The notes below the pieces were generated by a model. That model was given only the letters and a program-made list of their open reading frames with translations. It was not told where the DNA came from and did no database searches. The translations under genes were made by a program, and so were the position numbers. Below are positions 44,224 through 52,826 of a DNA stretch of 64,000 nt, one piece after another. The stretch is from Dokdonella_A sp963834755 (GTDB taxonomy: Bacteria > Pseudomonadota > Gammaproteobacteria > Xanthomonadales > Rhodanobacteraceae): positions 1 to 64,000 of the forward strand of contig CAWICQ010000010.1 in assembly GCA_963834755.1 (NCBI GenBank), in the 5' to 3' direction. How positions within the stretch are numbered: the first letter of the stretch is position 1; the number at the start of each line of letters is the position of its first letter.

Positions 44224-45939
44224 CTACTCCGGATACAGCGCGGGCAATGGCGATTTGTCGCGCACCTTTGCCGCAGCATCGGGCCAAGCCAAGCCTGCCT
44301 TGAACGCTCGCTCGAGCTGCGTGCCGATGCCGTGCGTCGAAGCGCCGGCATATCGCGCACGTTGCAAAGCAGCGAGCGCATCGCGTTGCGCACTGTCGGT
44401 GAGTCGTCCGGCGAGCTCGCCAAGATTGCGCACGTCCGCGCGCTCACTGCGCGCCCACGCGACCAGTGCGCGCTCGGCGCCCGCGAGCTCGCCGAGCGCG
44501 CATGCGCGCAGGAACGCTGCGCGTTGTGCGGATGCGTCGGGCGACGCGTGCGGCGATGGACCGGCGGCAACGACCGGAGCCACGCGGCGCGATCGCCACC
44601 AAAGCCCGAGCGTGATCAACCACAAGAGGAATCCGAGCGTGGCGAGCGCTTGCCATCTGCGCACCGATGTCGGCGTCGATGCCGGCGCCTGCGTCGTCGC
44701 GGCGACGGCCGGTGCGTTGGCGCTGCCGGGTTGCGCGTCGGGTTGAGGTGCCGCAGCAGGTGCGCTCCCGGTTCCCTTGGCGCCGACGGCCGGCAAGACG
44801 GTCAACGTGTGCGCCGGCAACTCGGCGGTTTCCATTCGATCGTGCGCCGTGTCCCACCATTGCACGCTGATGCCGGGAATCGTCAGAGTGCCCGGCCGCG
44901 TCGGCACGAACGCGAACTTGCGCACGCGCTCGCCGTAAAGCCACGTGCCGTCATCGCGCGTGCGCGTGTCGGCCTTGTCCGGATAGATTTCCGCGCCGTC
45001 GGGCGCGCTGAGATTGAGCTCGGGCAACTGCTCGAAGCCCAGGCCCTGCGCCTGCATACGGATGGTGCGCGTGACCGGATCGCCGACGTGGATCTCGCTC
45101 GGCAGCTCGGTGTCGTCCTTGAGCAGCATCGATTCGGCCGGCAGCCACGCATCGCCGGTCCAGCTCGACGGCTTCGCTTTCACGTTGAGCTGCACCGCAT
45201 CGGAGCGAGCGCCAATCGTGCGCGGGCGGCTGAAGAATCCGGTCGGATCGGCGGCGTCGAGCGCGTTGCCGCGAAACACGAGCGCGGGCAGGTTCAGCGC
45301 GCCGCTCTTTTCGGGCGTCAGCGCGTAGTGGCGTTCCATCACGTGGTAGCGCCGGTCTCCGATCGTCGCGAGATAGCTCTTGTCCTGTCCGAGCCGCTGC
45401 ACGACGACGCCATCGGCTTGCGGTTCGCTGAGATTTCCGTCGGTGAGATTGAACGCGTAGTACAGCTTCACCGAATAACGGACTTGTTGCTGCACGTACG
45501 GCGCGAGCGGCTCGGCAGTCACTTCGAGGAAAACATCATCGCCGGGTTTGCCTTGCGCACCGGCCGGCTGCGCGAGGACGGTGAGCACAATCGGCGATGT
45601 ACGCGCCGAGCCGATGGCGAACGTCGGAATCGTGATACGCCCGGCGTGCTTGGGCTCGAGACCGACGGCCCAGACCGTCTTCGCCGTGCTGCTTCCGTTG
45701 ACGATGCTGAACTGCTGATTCGATTGCGTGCCGAGCAGATCGAAATCCTGCGCCAGCGCGCCGAAATCCGGCTGGCCATCGACCTTGCCCTGCACCTCGA
45801 CGTTGAGCGTGACCGTCTCGCCAAGATGCATGGTGTCGCGATCGAGCCACGCACGCGCGGTCGTCGTATCGGCGCGCGAGGGCGTGATCGCGGCGAAGGC
45901 GGCCAGCAATACGAAGGCGAAGTTGCCGAGATGCTTCAT
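44224..45939 (-). CDS. batD: BatD family protein
   Basis: 571 residues. Signal peptide (1-23) is followed by two immunoglobulin-like beta regions (about 25-250 and 255-390; ARAWLDRDTMHLGETVTLNVE, then GFEQLPELNLSAPDGAEIYPD, FVPTRPGTLTIPGISVQWWD), an Ala/Pro linker, a membrane helix (about 450-470) and a cytoplasmic helical tail. BatD is the periplasmic-facing member of Bat complexes linked to stress or oxygen tolerance. The ATG overlaps the stop of the BatB/C gene (45936-45939). Confidence 0.93.
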   Translation of the reverse strand: MKHLGNFAFVLLAAFAAITPSRADTTTARAWLDRDTMHLGETVTLNVEVQGKVDGQPDFGALAQDFDLLGTQSNQQFSIVNGSSTAKTVWAVGLEPKHAGRITIPTFAIGSARTSPIVLTVLAQPAGAQGKPGDDVFLEVTAEPLAPYVQQQVRYSVKLYYAFNLTDGNLSEPQADGVVVQRLGQDKSYLATIGDRRYHVMERHYALTPEKSGALNLPALVFRGNALDAADPTGFFSRPRTIGARSDAVQLNVKAKPSSWTGDAWLPAESMLLKDDTELPSEIHVGDPVTRTIRMQAQGLGFEQLPELNLSAPDGAEIYPDKADTRTRDDGTWLYGERVRKFAFVPTRPGTLTIPGISVQWWDTAHDRMETAELPAHTLTVLPAVGAKGTGSAPAAAPQPDAQPGSANAPAVAATTQAPASTPTSVRRWQALATLGFLLWLITLGLWWRSRRVAPVVAAGPSPHASPDASAQRAAFLRACALGELAGAERALVAWARSERADVRNLGELAGRLTDSAQRDALAALQRARYAGASTHGIGTQLERAFKAGLAWPDAAAKVRDKSPLPALYPE

Positions 45940-47870
45940 CCTTTGTCGTCTCCGTGCTGCTCGCGCCGTTGATGTTCGAGCAGGAACTTGCGCCGCAGAA
46001 GACCGCCCGGATCATCGGGCACGCGCTGCAACAGATGCTCGAGCGCCTGACGCTTTTCCTGCGTCGCGTCGTCTTCCTCGACGGCGGCCGCCGGCTTGTC
46101 ATCTTTGGATGGTTTTGCGCCGGATGCGAGCGATTGATCGATCGCCTTCGACAGCGCCTGCTGCTGCTCGTTGCTCGGCTTGCCCGCGGACGGTTCCAGC
46201 TCGGACTGCGGCTCGGTCGTCGCGCCTTCCGTGCCTTGCGAGGACTGCTGCTTGTCCTTCTGATCGCCGGACTTCTGCTGCGCGTCGCTCTGCTTTTCCT
46301 TGTCGTCCGCGTTCTGATCGGAGTCCGAACCCTGATCCTGATTCTGCTGGTCCTGATCCGATTTCGAATCGCCGGATTTTTCTTTCTGATCCTGATCCTG
46401 CTGCGATTTGTCCCGCTGCGACTGTTTCTGATCCTTCGAGTCGCCCGACTTCGACTTCTGGTTTTGCGCAGACTTGTCTTTCGATTTCTGCTGTCGCTTG
46501 AGCCATTCTTCGACTGCGGCCTTGTTCGCCTTCGCGTCGTCCATGTCCGGCGCCTGCTTGAGCGCGCGGTCGTACGCGGCGAGCGCTTCGTCGAAGCGGC
46601 CGAGCTTGGCCAGCGCGTTGCCTTCGTTGTACGCGCCGTCGGCGTTCGTGACGTTCGCATAGTCGGATGCCGCCGACGTGTAGTCGCCGGCGCGGAACGA
46701 CGCGCTGCCGTGCCAGTCCGGCGAGCGCGCGACGCTCGCCGCGGTTTTCGCATCGCCACGCGCCAACGCCGCGGCGGCCTGCTGATCGGAGCGCAGCCAC
46801 AAATCCGTGAACGACGCCGCTTGCGCACGCGGCGCCTGTGCAAACACCGCAAATGCGATCGCCATCAGCCACCCGCGCCGAAATGCGCAAGCCGCGAGCG
46901 GCACCAATAGCAGCAGCAGCCACGGACCACGGTCTCGCCAGCGCGTGCTCGCGGCAAGCTCGCTCGCCGGCGTCGACGGATCGGATACGTTTGCGGCCGC
47001 GGCGGTTCGATCGACGAGCAATGAACCGATATCGCGCGCGTCCGCGGTCAAGGTCGCATAACGACCGCCGCCGGCGTCGGCAACGGCCCGCAAACTCGCA
47101 TCGTCGCGACGCGACACGATCACGTTGCCGCTGTCGTCCTTGAGGAAATCGCCTTGCGCGAGTGCGACCGGCGCGCCAGCGGGACTGCCGATGCCCAGCA
47201 CCGACACCGTGAGGCCTTGCGCGTGCGCCTTGCGCGCCGCCGCGACGGCTGCACCGTCGGCACTGTCGGCGAGCAGGATGATGTCTCCGGCGTGCAGGCC
47301 CGCCTGCTGAATCAGTTTCTCGGCTTGCTCGATCGCGCTGGCGGCGCGATTGCCCGCGACCGGCATCGTCGATGGATCCAGCGAGTCGACGAGATTGCGC
47401 ACGGTGCCGATATCGTCGGTCAGCGGCGCGGCGACGAACGCCTCGCCGGCGTAGCCGATCAGCGCGGTTTGATAATCCTTGCTGCGATCGAGGATGTCGA
47501 CGAGCTTGTAGCGCGCGCGCTCGAACCGGCTCGGCTTTTCATCCTGCGCCATCATCGTTGCGCCGAGCTCGAGTGCGAGCACACGCGCCGCCTGATTCCG
47601 ATACAGCGGCATCGGTTCGCGTTCCCATGCGGGACCCGCGAGCGCACCGCACGCGAGTGTCCAAAGCATCACCGCGAGCACGATGCCGGCGCGACCGGAA
47701 CCGGCGTCGATGCGCTCGATCAGGTGCGGCAGAAGATGCGCATCGATCACGCTGCGCCACGCACCGGCGTCGGCGCGTCCGTGCCGTCGCAGCAGCCAGA
47801 ACGCCGGCACCGCGAGCAACAGCAAGAGCCACAGCGGACGCAGGAAATGGAAGTCGGCGAACGTGCTCAT
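45936..47870 (-). CDS. BatB/BatC fusion: VWA domain and TPR domain membrane protein
   Basis: 644 residues starting at the ATGA overlap with batA. Two N-terminal helices (about 9-27 and 60-78) are followed by a VWA domain (about 90-290), a third helix pair (about 318-350), TPR motifs (about 370-450, YNEGNALAKLGRFDEALAAYDRAL) and a long region of Lys, Gln, Asp and Ser (about 455-560). It closes with DPGGLLRRKFLLEHQRRE, typical of BatC. The metal-ion site is degenerate: the expected DxSxS reads LELGATMMAQD. BatA upstream keeps an intact site, so this domain is probably structural. Confidence 0.92.
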   Translation of the reverse strand: MSTFADFHFLRPLWLLLLLAVPAFWLLRRHGRADAGAWRSVIDAHLLPHLIERIDAGSGRAGIVLAVMLWTLACGALAGPAWEREPMPLYRNQAARVLALELGATMMAQDEKPSRFERARYKLVDILDRSKDYQTALIGYAGEAFVAAPLTDDIGTVRNLVDSLDPSTMPVAGNRAASAIEQAEKLIQQAGLHAGDIILLADSADGAAVAAARKAHAQGLTVSVLGIGSPAGAPVALAQGDFLKDDSGNVIVSRRDDASLRAVADAGGGRYATLTADARDIGSLLVDRTAAAANVSDPSTPASELAASTRWRDRGPWLLLLLVPLAACAFRRGWLMAIAFAVFAQAPRAQAASFTDLWLRSDQQAAAALARGDAKTAASVARSPDWHGSASFRAGDYTSAASDYANVTNADGAYNEGNALAKLGRFDEALAAYDRALKQAPDMDDAKANKAAVEEWLKRQQKSKDKSAQNQKSKSGDSKDQKQSQRDKSQQDQDQKEKSGDSKSDQDQQNQDQGSDSDQNADDKEKQSDAQQKSGDQKDKQQSSQGTEGATTEPQSELEPSAGKPSNEQQQALSKAIDQSLASGAKPSKDDKPAAAVEEDDATQEKRQALEHLLQRVPDDPGGLLRRKFLLEHQRREQHGDDKG

Positions 47871-48877
47871 GCGCTCGCCCTCGCCGCGTTGGCCATTGCG
47901 CGCATGCGCCAGCCGGGCAAAAGGAACGCGAACGCGGCCGCGGCCAGCGATCCGGCGAGCGGCATCCAGTACCACTCGTCGATCGGACGCAGACTCTGCT
48001 TGGTATCCGCGACAGGTTCGAGTTGATCGATCGTGCGATACACGTCGGCCAGCTCATCGCTGTTGCGCGCGCGGAAATAACGGCCGCCGGTCGCTTCGGC
48101 CATGCGCTTCAGCATCGCCTCGTCCAGATCGGCCGACGGATTGACGACGCGGCTGCCGAACAGGCTGTTGACGCGTAGCGCATCGGCGCCGATGCCGATC
48201 GTGTACACGCGCACGTGATTCGCCGCGGCCAGTTCGATCGCTTTGCGCGGATCGAGTTCGCCGGAGGTATTCACGCCGTCGGTGAGCAGCACCATCACGC
48301 GCTGATTCTGCGGGCGATCACGCAGGCGCTTGACCGCGAGTCCGACCGCATCGCCGATCGCGGTTTCGCGTCCGGCGAGACCTATCGTCGCGTCGGCGAG
48401 CTGCTTGCCGACGGTCTTCAGGTCGAACGTAAGCGGCACCAGCAGATACGCGCGCGTGCCGAACAGGATCAGCCCGACCCGATCACCATTGCGGCGCTTG
48501 ATGAAATCGGCCGCGATCGCCTGGATCGCCGCAAATCGCGGCGCCGGCGCGCCGCCGAGCTGCATGTCTTCGATGCTCATGCTGCCGGACGTGTCGACCG
48601 CGAGCAGCAGATCGCGGCCTGAGCGCGGCACGTCTTCGGGAGGACCGAGCCACTGCGGACGCGCTGCCGCAAGCACGAGCAATGCCCAGGCGAGAAGACC
48701 AAGCAGAGTGCGAAGACGCGGCACCGGCGAAATATCGGCCTGCTGCGGCAAGACGAAACCGGTGTGCGGAAGATGCAGCGCCGTCGCGATCCAGCCGGGC
48801 GCGCGCGGCAACAGCCGCGCAACGATCAACGGCAGCGGCAGCGCGGCGAGAAGCCAGGGCCAGGCGAGCTCAAACAC
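47867..48877 (-). CDS. batA: BatA: VWA domain membrane protein
   Basis: 336 residues from a GTG at 48877 (reads FELAWPWLLAALPLPL), with GAGGA eight bases upstream; it overlaps the end of the DUF4381 gene. Helices at about 4-20 and 58-75, a VWA domain (about 88-270) with an intact metal site, AVDTSGSMSIEDM, and later T and D residues (GRETAIGDAV, LLTDGVNTSGE), and a C-terminal helix (about 305-325). BatA and BatB are thought to form an inner-membrane complex with BatD. Confidence 0.94.
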   Translation of the reverse strand: MFELAWPWLLAALPLPLIVARLLPRAPGWIATALHLPHTGFVLPQQADISPVPRLRTLLGLLAWALLVLAAARPQWLGPPEDVPRSGRDLLLAVDTSGSMSIEDMQLGGAPAPRFAAIQAIAADFIKRRNGDRVGLILFGTRAYLLVPLTFDLKTVGKQLADATIGLAGRETAIGDAVGLAVKRLRDRPQNQRVMVLLTDGVNTSGELDPRKAIELAAANHVRVYTIGIGADALRVNSLFGSRVVNPSADLDEAMLKRMAEATGGRYFRARNSDELADVYRTIDQLEPVADTKQSLRPIDEWYWMPLAGSLAAAAFAFLLPGWRMRAMANAARASA

Positions 48878-49394
48878 GGCTCTGTCCTCGCGGCAATGCG
48901 CGACGAAGCCAGCGGCGCGCAAGGCCGAGCAACGCGGCGCCATCGACCGCCGGTTGCGTGGCGTCGTCGGCGCGGCGATACGGCGCGTCGATCAAGGCGC
49001 GACCGGCATCGGTGCGGAACTTCGCACCGTCGACGGCGCGACCGGATGCATCGTCGAATCGGCTGTCGAGAAATGCGAGCCACGCCTCGCCGTGCAACGC
49101 GGCCGCGCCGGGTTCGATCAACAGCGCCGCGCGACGCAGCAGTTGCGAGACATCGGTGGCGAGATCGACGCTGTTCGGTTGCGCGGCGTGCAGTGCGGCG
49201 ATGCGATCGAGCTCGGCCATGACGCGATGCCGCCAGCGACGCTCGCGCCATAAGCGAAGCAGCATCCAAGCGCCGGCCGCGATCGCGATCAAGAGAACGA
49301 TCGCAAGCAGCCACCAGCCGGGCGCCGGCGGCCACCACGAAGGCGCCGGCGGCAGATGGATGTCGCGAAGATCGGGACCGGAAGGCGCGTTCAT
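48870..49394 (-). CDS. DUF4381 domain protein of the bat cluster
   Basis: 174 residues from MNAPSGPDLRDIHLPPAPSW at the ATGA overlap with the DUF58 gene. The LRDIHLPPxPSWWPPAPGWW opening followed by one membrane helix (about 27-46) and a cytoplasmic helical domain (about 55-165) is the DUF4381 layout, which occurs in Bat operons of proteobacteria between DUF58 and BatA. The function is unknown but coupling by overlaps on both sides points to one complex. Confidence 0.9.
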   Translation of the reverse strand: MNAPSGPDLRDIHLPPAPSWWPPAPGWWLLAIVLLIAIAAGAWMLLRLWRERRWRHRVMAELDRIAALHAAQPNSVDLATDVSQLLRRAALLIEPGAAALHGEAWLAFLDSRFDDASGRAVDGAKFRTDAGRALIDAPYRRADDATQPAVDGAALLGLARRWLRRALPRGQSRV

Positions 49395-50320
49395 CTGGTA
49401 CCGACCGAATGACGCGTGCGCGCGAGCAGCGGAGCGAGCGCGCGGCGCAGGTCCGCGTGTCCGTCGAGATCGAGAACGCGCACGCCGACTTTCTGACACT
49501 CGCTGCGCAGGTGTTCGCGAGCGTCGGCGAAACGGCGCGTCCATGCGCTGCGCACCGAGGCGTCGTTGAAATCGAGCACGCGACGCGCCGCACCGAGATG
49601 CAGCGCGTAGCGACCCGGCGGCGGCGCGGCGAGCTCCAGCGCATCGCGCAGGAGTACCACCGAAATCTCGTGGCGACCCGCGAGTTGCGGCAAGAGTTGC
49701 GCGGCGTCAGGATCGGCGCTGAAGCCGTCGGTCATCAGGATCATGCGCATGCCCGGCCGCAGCAAGCGTCGCACGCGCGCCAGACCTGCGGACAACGCGA
49801 CGTTGCGTTCAGAATCTGCTGCCACATCCCAATCGCGCAGCGCGCGCAATACGCGCAGCACACCGCGACGGCCGCCAGCGGGTTTGACTTCGCCGTTGAT
49901 GCCGCCGCCGAAGCCGAGCGCACCGATCCGATCGCCGGCCGCCGCGGCCATCCAGGCGAGCAGCGCCGATGCGCGCGCGGCCTGCACGTTCTTGAAGCGC
50001 ACGCGCGTTCCGAAACGCATGCCCGGATTCATGTCCATCACGAGCAAAAGACCTTGCTCGCGTTCTTCCTGAAATACTTTGGTGTGGGGCTTGCCGCTGC
50101 GCGCGGTCACGCGCCAGTCCATGTGACGGATCTCGTCGCCCGGCAGATAGATGCGCGATTCGCGGAAATCGACGCCGCGCCCGCGCCAACGCGATGCGTG
50201 CCCGCCCGCACGCAGCGCGGGGCTGCGTCGGCTGCGCGCGAGACTCGCGCCGTGCGCGACGGCGCTGAGCGCGATCAGTTCTTCGAGCGCGACGTGTGTC
50301 GGATTAGCGGGCGTTCGCAT
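49391..50320 (-). CDS. DUF58 domain protein
   Basis: 309 residues from MRTPANPTHVALEELIAL. The motif GRGVDFRESRIYLPGDEIRHMDWRVTARSGKPHTKVFQEEREQG (described by its place, about 47-90) is the DUF58 signature, and a VWA-like fold follows (VMDMNPGMRFG, then LMTDGFSADPDAAQL). The VWA metal site is only partly kept (DMNPGM). It works with the MoxR ATPase upstream. A GGGAATC-type repeat of about 100 bases separates the two genes. Confidence 0.93.
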   Translation of the reverse strand: MRTPANPTHVALEELIALSAVAHGASLARSRRSPALRAGGHASRWRGRGVDFRESRIYLPGDEIRHMDWRVTARSGKPHTKVFQEEREQGLLLVMDMNPGMRFGTRVRFKNVQAARASALLAWMAAAAGDRIGALGFGGGINGEVKPAGGRRGVLRVLRALRDWDVAADSERNVALSAGLARVRRLLRPGMRMILMTDGFSADPDAAQLLPQLAGRHEISVVLLRDALELAAPPPGRYALHLGAARRVLDFNDASVRSAWTRRFADAREHLRSECQKVGVRVLDLDGHADLRRALAPLLARTRHSVGTR

Positions 50321-50330
50321 GGGTTTTGAA

Positions 50331-50440
50331 AGCCGGGACTCGGAATTCGGCATTCGGGATTCGGGGTCTGCAGAGCGGATCGTGCGCGATGTCCGAGCGG
50401 ACAGCTTCGATCCCGATTCCCGAATGGCGTATCCAGGCTG
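50331..50440. repeat. GGGATTC heptamer inverted repeat between moxR and DUF58 genes
   Basis: Units GGAATTC, GGCATTC and GGGATTC at about 50341-50364 face the opposite TCCCGATTCCCGAAT at about 50411-50425; outer AGCCGGGACT (50331) pairs loosely with ATCCAGGCT (50431). Same family as the elements at 9531 and 63283. It accounts for the 121-base gap. Confidence 0.7.
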
Positions 50441-50441
50441 C

Positions 50442-51428
50442 TCACGGCAACGGCACGCGTTCGAGCAACATCGCCACCACCTTGTCGGAATCGACGCCTT
50501 CCGCTTCCGCTTCGTAACTCAGCAACACGCGGTGGCGCAGCACGTCGGTGGCGATCGCGTGCACGTCTTCGGGCGTCACGTAATCGCGGCCGGCCAGCCA
50601 TGCGTGTGCACGCGAGCAGCGATCGAGCGCGATCGTGCCGCGCGGACTCGCGCCGTACGCGACCCAGCGCTTGAGCTCATCGCCATAGCGCGACGGATCG
50701 CGCGTGGCGAGCACGAGCTGCACGATGTATTCCTCGAGTTGCGGTGCGAGATGCAGCGAGAGCACGGCCGCACGCGCCGCGAAAACCTGAGCCTGATTGA
50801 CGACGCGCGCAGGCGGCACGGGCGCCGCAAGCGCTTCGCGCGCACGCTCGCGCGCGAGCTTGAGAATCGCCGCTTCGGCAGCCGCTTGCGGATAGTCGAT
50901 GCGGACGTGCAGCAGAAAACGATCGAGCTGCGCTTCGGGCAACGGATACGTGCCCTCCTGCTCGATCGGATTCTGCGTCGCCATGACCAGGAACAACGCG
51001 GGCAGAAGATACGTATCGCGGCCGACCGTCACCTGACGCTCGCCCATCGCTTCGAGCATCGCCGACTGCACTTTCGCCGGCGCCCGATTGACCTCATCGG
51101 CGAGGATCAGGTTGTGGAAAATCGGTCCGCGCTGGAATTCGAAAGTCGCAGTTTGCGGCCGGTAGATCTCGGTGCCGGTCAAATCGGCGGGCAGCAGATC
51201 GGGCGTGAACTGCACGCGGTGGAAATCGCCCTCGATGCGGGCGGCGAGCTCCTTGATCGCGGTGGTCTTGGCGAGACCCGGCGCACCCTCGACCAGAAGG
51301 TGGCCGTCGGCGAGCAGCGCGATCAGCAGCCGATCGATCAGCGCGCTCTGGCCGAGGATGCATTGGCCGAGTTCGGCACGGAGCGTTGCAAAGGCCGCAG
51401 CGGCCGTGGTCGGTTCTGGCATGTCCAT
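50442..51428 (-). CDS. MoxR family AAA+ ATPase
   Basis: 328 residues from MDMPEPTTAAAAF; the second ATG two codons on is equally possible. Walker A EGAPGLAKTT (about 46-55), Walker B LILADEVNRAPAKVQSAMLEAM (about 110-131), sensor 1 VMATQNPIEQEGTYPLPEAQ (about 152-171) and the C-terminal lid helices are intact. MoxR ATPases of bat clusters act as chaperones for the VWA proteins. It heads the moxR-DUF58-DUF4381-batA-batB/C-batD operon. Confidence 0.95.
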   Translation of the reverse strand: MDMPEPTTAAAAFATLRAELGQCILGQSALIDRLLIALLADGHLLVEGAPGLAKTTAIKELAARIEGDFHRVQFTPDLLPADLTGTEIYRPQTATFEFQRGPIFHNLILADEVNRAPAKVQSAMLEAMGERQVTVGRDTYLLPALFLVMATQNPIEQEGTYPLPEAQLDRFLLHVRIDYPQAAAEAAILKLARERAREALAAPVPPARVVNQAQVFAARAAVLSLHLAPQLEEYIVQLVLATRDPSRYGDELKRWVAYGASPRGTIALDRCSRAHAWLAGRDYVTPEDVHAIATDVLRHRVLLSYEAEAEGVDSDKVVAMLLERVPLP

Positions 51429-51543
51429 GATTCGAGGCGTTTCCGCAATGATCGCACGGCCGGCCGGAACGGCCCCGTGCATGGATGCGGGCGTTAAGAC
51501 AGCGGGCGGAGCCGGAAGTTTTGCCTATCCGGCGGGGATGCGG

Positions 51544-52707
51544 TCAACCGTTCAGCGCTTCGGCCAGGGTCTTGGGCTTGCCGACCAGCCAGCCTTGCGC
51601 GTAGCGGCAACCGAGCCGGTGCAGGATCTCGCGCTGCTCGCGTTGCTCGACGCCTTCGGCGATGAGGCTGCAGTCGAGCGCACGCGCCATCGCCACGATG
51701 ACGCCGACCAGCGCCACGCCGCGCGGTCGGTCGAGCGCCTTGACGAACCCCTGATCGAGCTTGATCTGATCGAAATCGAGCGTCAGCAGCGGGCCCAGAT
51801 TGGAGTAACCCGTGCCGAAGTCGTCGAGCGCGACATGCATACCGGCCGCATGGCAACGGGCGAGTAGATCGGCAATGCGCGCGTTGTCGAGCACGAGGCT
51901 CTCGGTGATTTCGACCTTGAGCCGATCCGGCGGCAGCGCGCGCTTGCCGAGTTCGCTCAGCATGCGTTCGACCAGATGCGGATCGTCGAGTTGCCGCGCC
52001 GACACGTTGAGTGCGATGAAGGGCAGCGGTTTCACGCCGCGGGCGCGGAATTCGACCAGCATGTCGCACACGCGTGCGAGCACGTAGTCGCCGACCGGAA
52101 TGATCAGCGATGTTTCCTCGGCGAGACGAATGAATTCAGCCGGCGAAACCCACCCGCGTTCCGGATGATGCCAGCGCACCAGCGCCTCGTAGCCCGCGAT
52201 GTGGCCGCTGACGATTTCCTCGATCGGCTGCAGGCGCATTTCGAGCTCGCCGCGCGCCAGTGCCGTGCGCAGCTCGCTTTCGAGGCGGATCTTGTCGAAC
52301 GCTCCGGCGTCCTGGCGCGAAGCGGAACCCTCCTGCAGGGAGAGCGTGGCCGGCTCATCGCCGGTGAGTGTCGCGAGCGCGGAGCGAAAGCGCGTGAGCT
52401 GACTCATGAGCAGCGCGCGCACGACCGGATCGGCGGCGGACAAGCGTTCAGCGAACTGCCGGCGATCGATCGGCGTCAGCGAGCAGTCGGTCAGCGCGCG
52501 CGCTGTCGCGGATCGCGGAGAATTGTCGAGTACGGCCATTTCGCCGAGCAGCATGCCGGCGCCCAGGCGACCGAGGATCGTGTGCTCGCCGCGCTGCAGC
52601 GTCGAGACCTCGACCTCGCCCTTTTCGATCAGGAACGCGGTGGTTGGCGGATCGTTCTCGGCAAAGATGATGTCACCGGCGCGGATTTCGGTGCGGTGGC
52701 CGGCCAT
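51544..52707 (-). CDS. Cyclic-nucleotide-binding domain fused to an EAL phosphodiesterase
   Basis: 387 residues from MAGHRTEIRAGDIIF, with GGGGA upstream; further in-frame ATGs lie 14 and 18 codons earlier. A CRP-type cNMP domain (about 1-115) has the phosphate-cassette stretch GEMAVLDNSPRSATARAL. The EAL domain (about 145-387) keeps the catalytic signature: YEALVRW, ALNVSARQL, KVEITES, LDDFGTGYSNL, IKLDQGFV and IAEGVEQ. It should therefore hydrolyse cyclic di-GMP, with activity set by cyclic nucleotide or another ligand. No GGDEF domain is present. It is alone, between the moxR start and a lipoprotein gene's terminator. Confidence 0.92.
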   Translation of the reverse strand: MAGHRTEIRAGDIIFAENDPPTTAFLIEKGEVEVSTLQRGEHTILGRLGAGMLLGEMAVLDNSPRSATARALTDCSLTPIDRRQFAERLSAADPVVRALLMSQLTRFRSALATLTGDEPATLSLQEGSASRQDAGAFDKIRLESELRTALARGELEMRLQPIEEIVSGHIAGYEALVRWHHPERGWVSPAEFIRLAEETSLIIPVGDYVLARVCDMLVEFRARGVKPLPFIALNVSARQLDDPHLVERMLSELGKRALPPDRLKVEITESLVLDNARIADLLARCHAAGMHVALDDFGTGYSNLGPLLTLDFDQIKLDQGFVKALDRPRGVALVGVIVAMARALDCSLIAEGVEQREQREILHRLGCRYAQGWLVGKPKTLAEALNG

Positions 52708-52777
52708 GTTGTCCCCTGCATCAGATTTCCCGGTCGCTGTTCCTTGCATCTTGGATGCCACTCGGGAAGTCCGGGCA

Positions 52778-52806
52778 AAAAAGAGGGCCGCTCGCGCGGC
52801 CCTCTC
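52778..52806 (-). terminator. Intrinsic terminator of the damaged lipoprotein gene
   Basis: On the minus strand the ten-base stem AGAGGGCCGC/GCGGCCCTCT with a GCGA loop is followed by six T (52778-52783 on the plus strand are A). It lies about 20 bases after the stop codon at 52827. Confidence 0.92.
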
Positions 52807-52826
52807 ATGTCAAACCAGCCAAGGAA

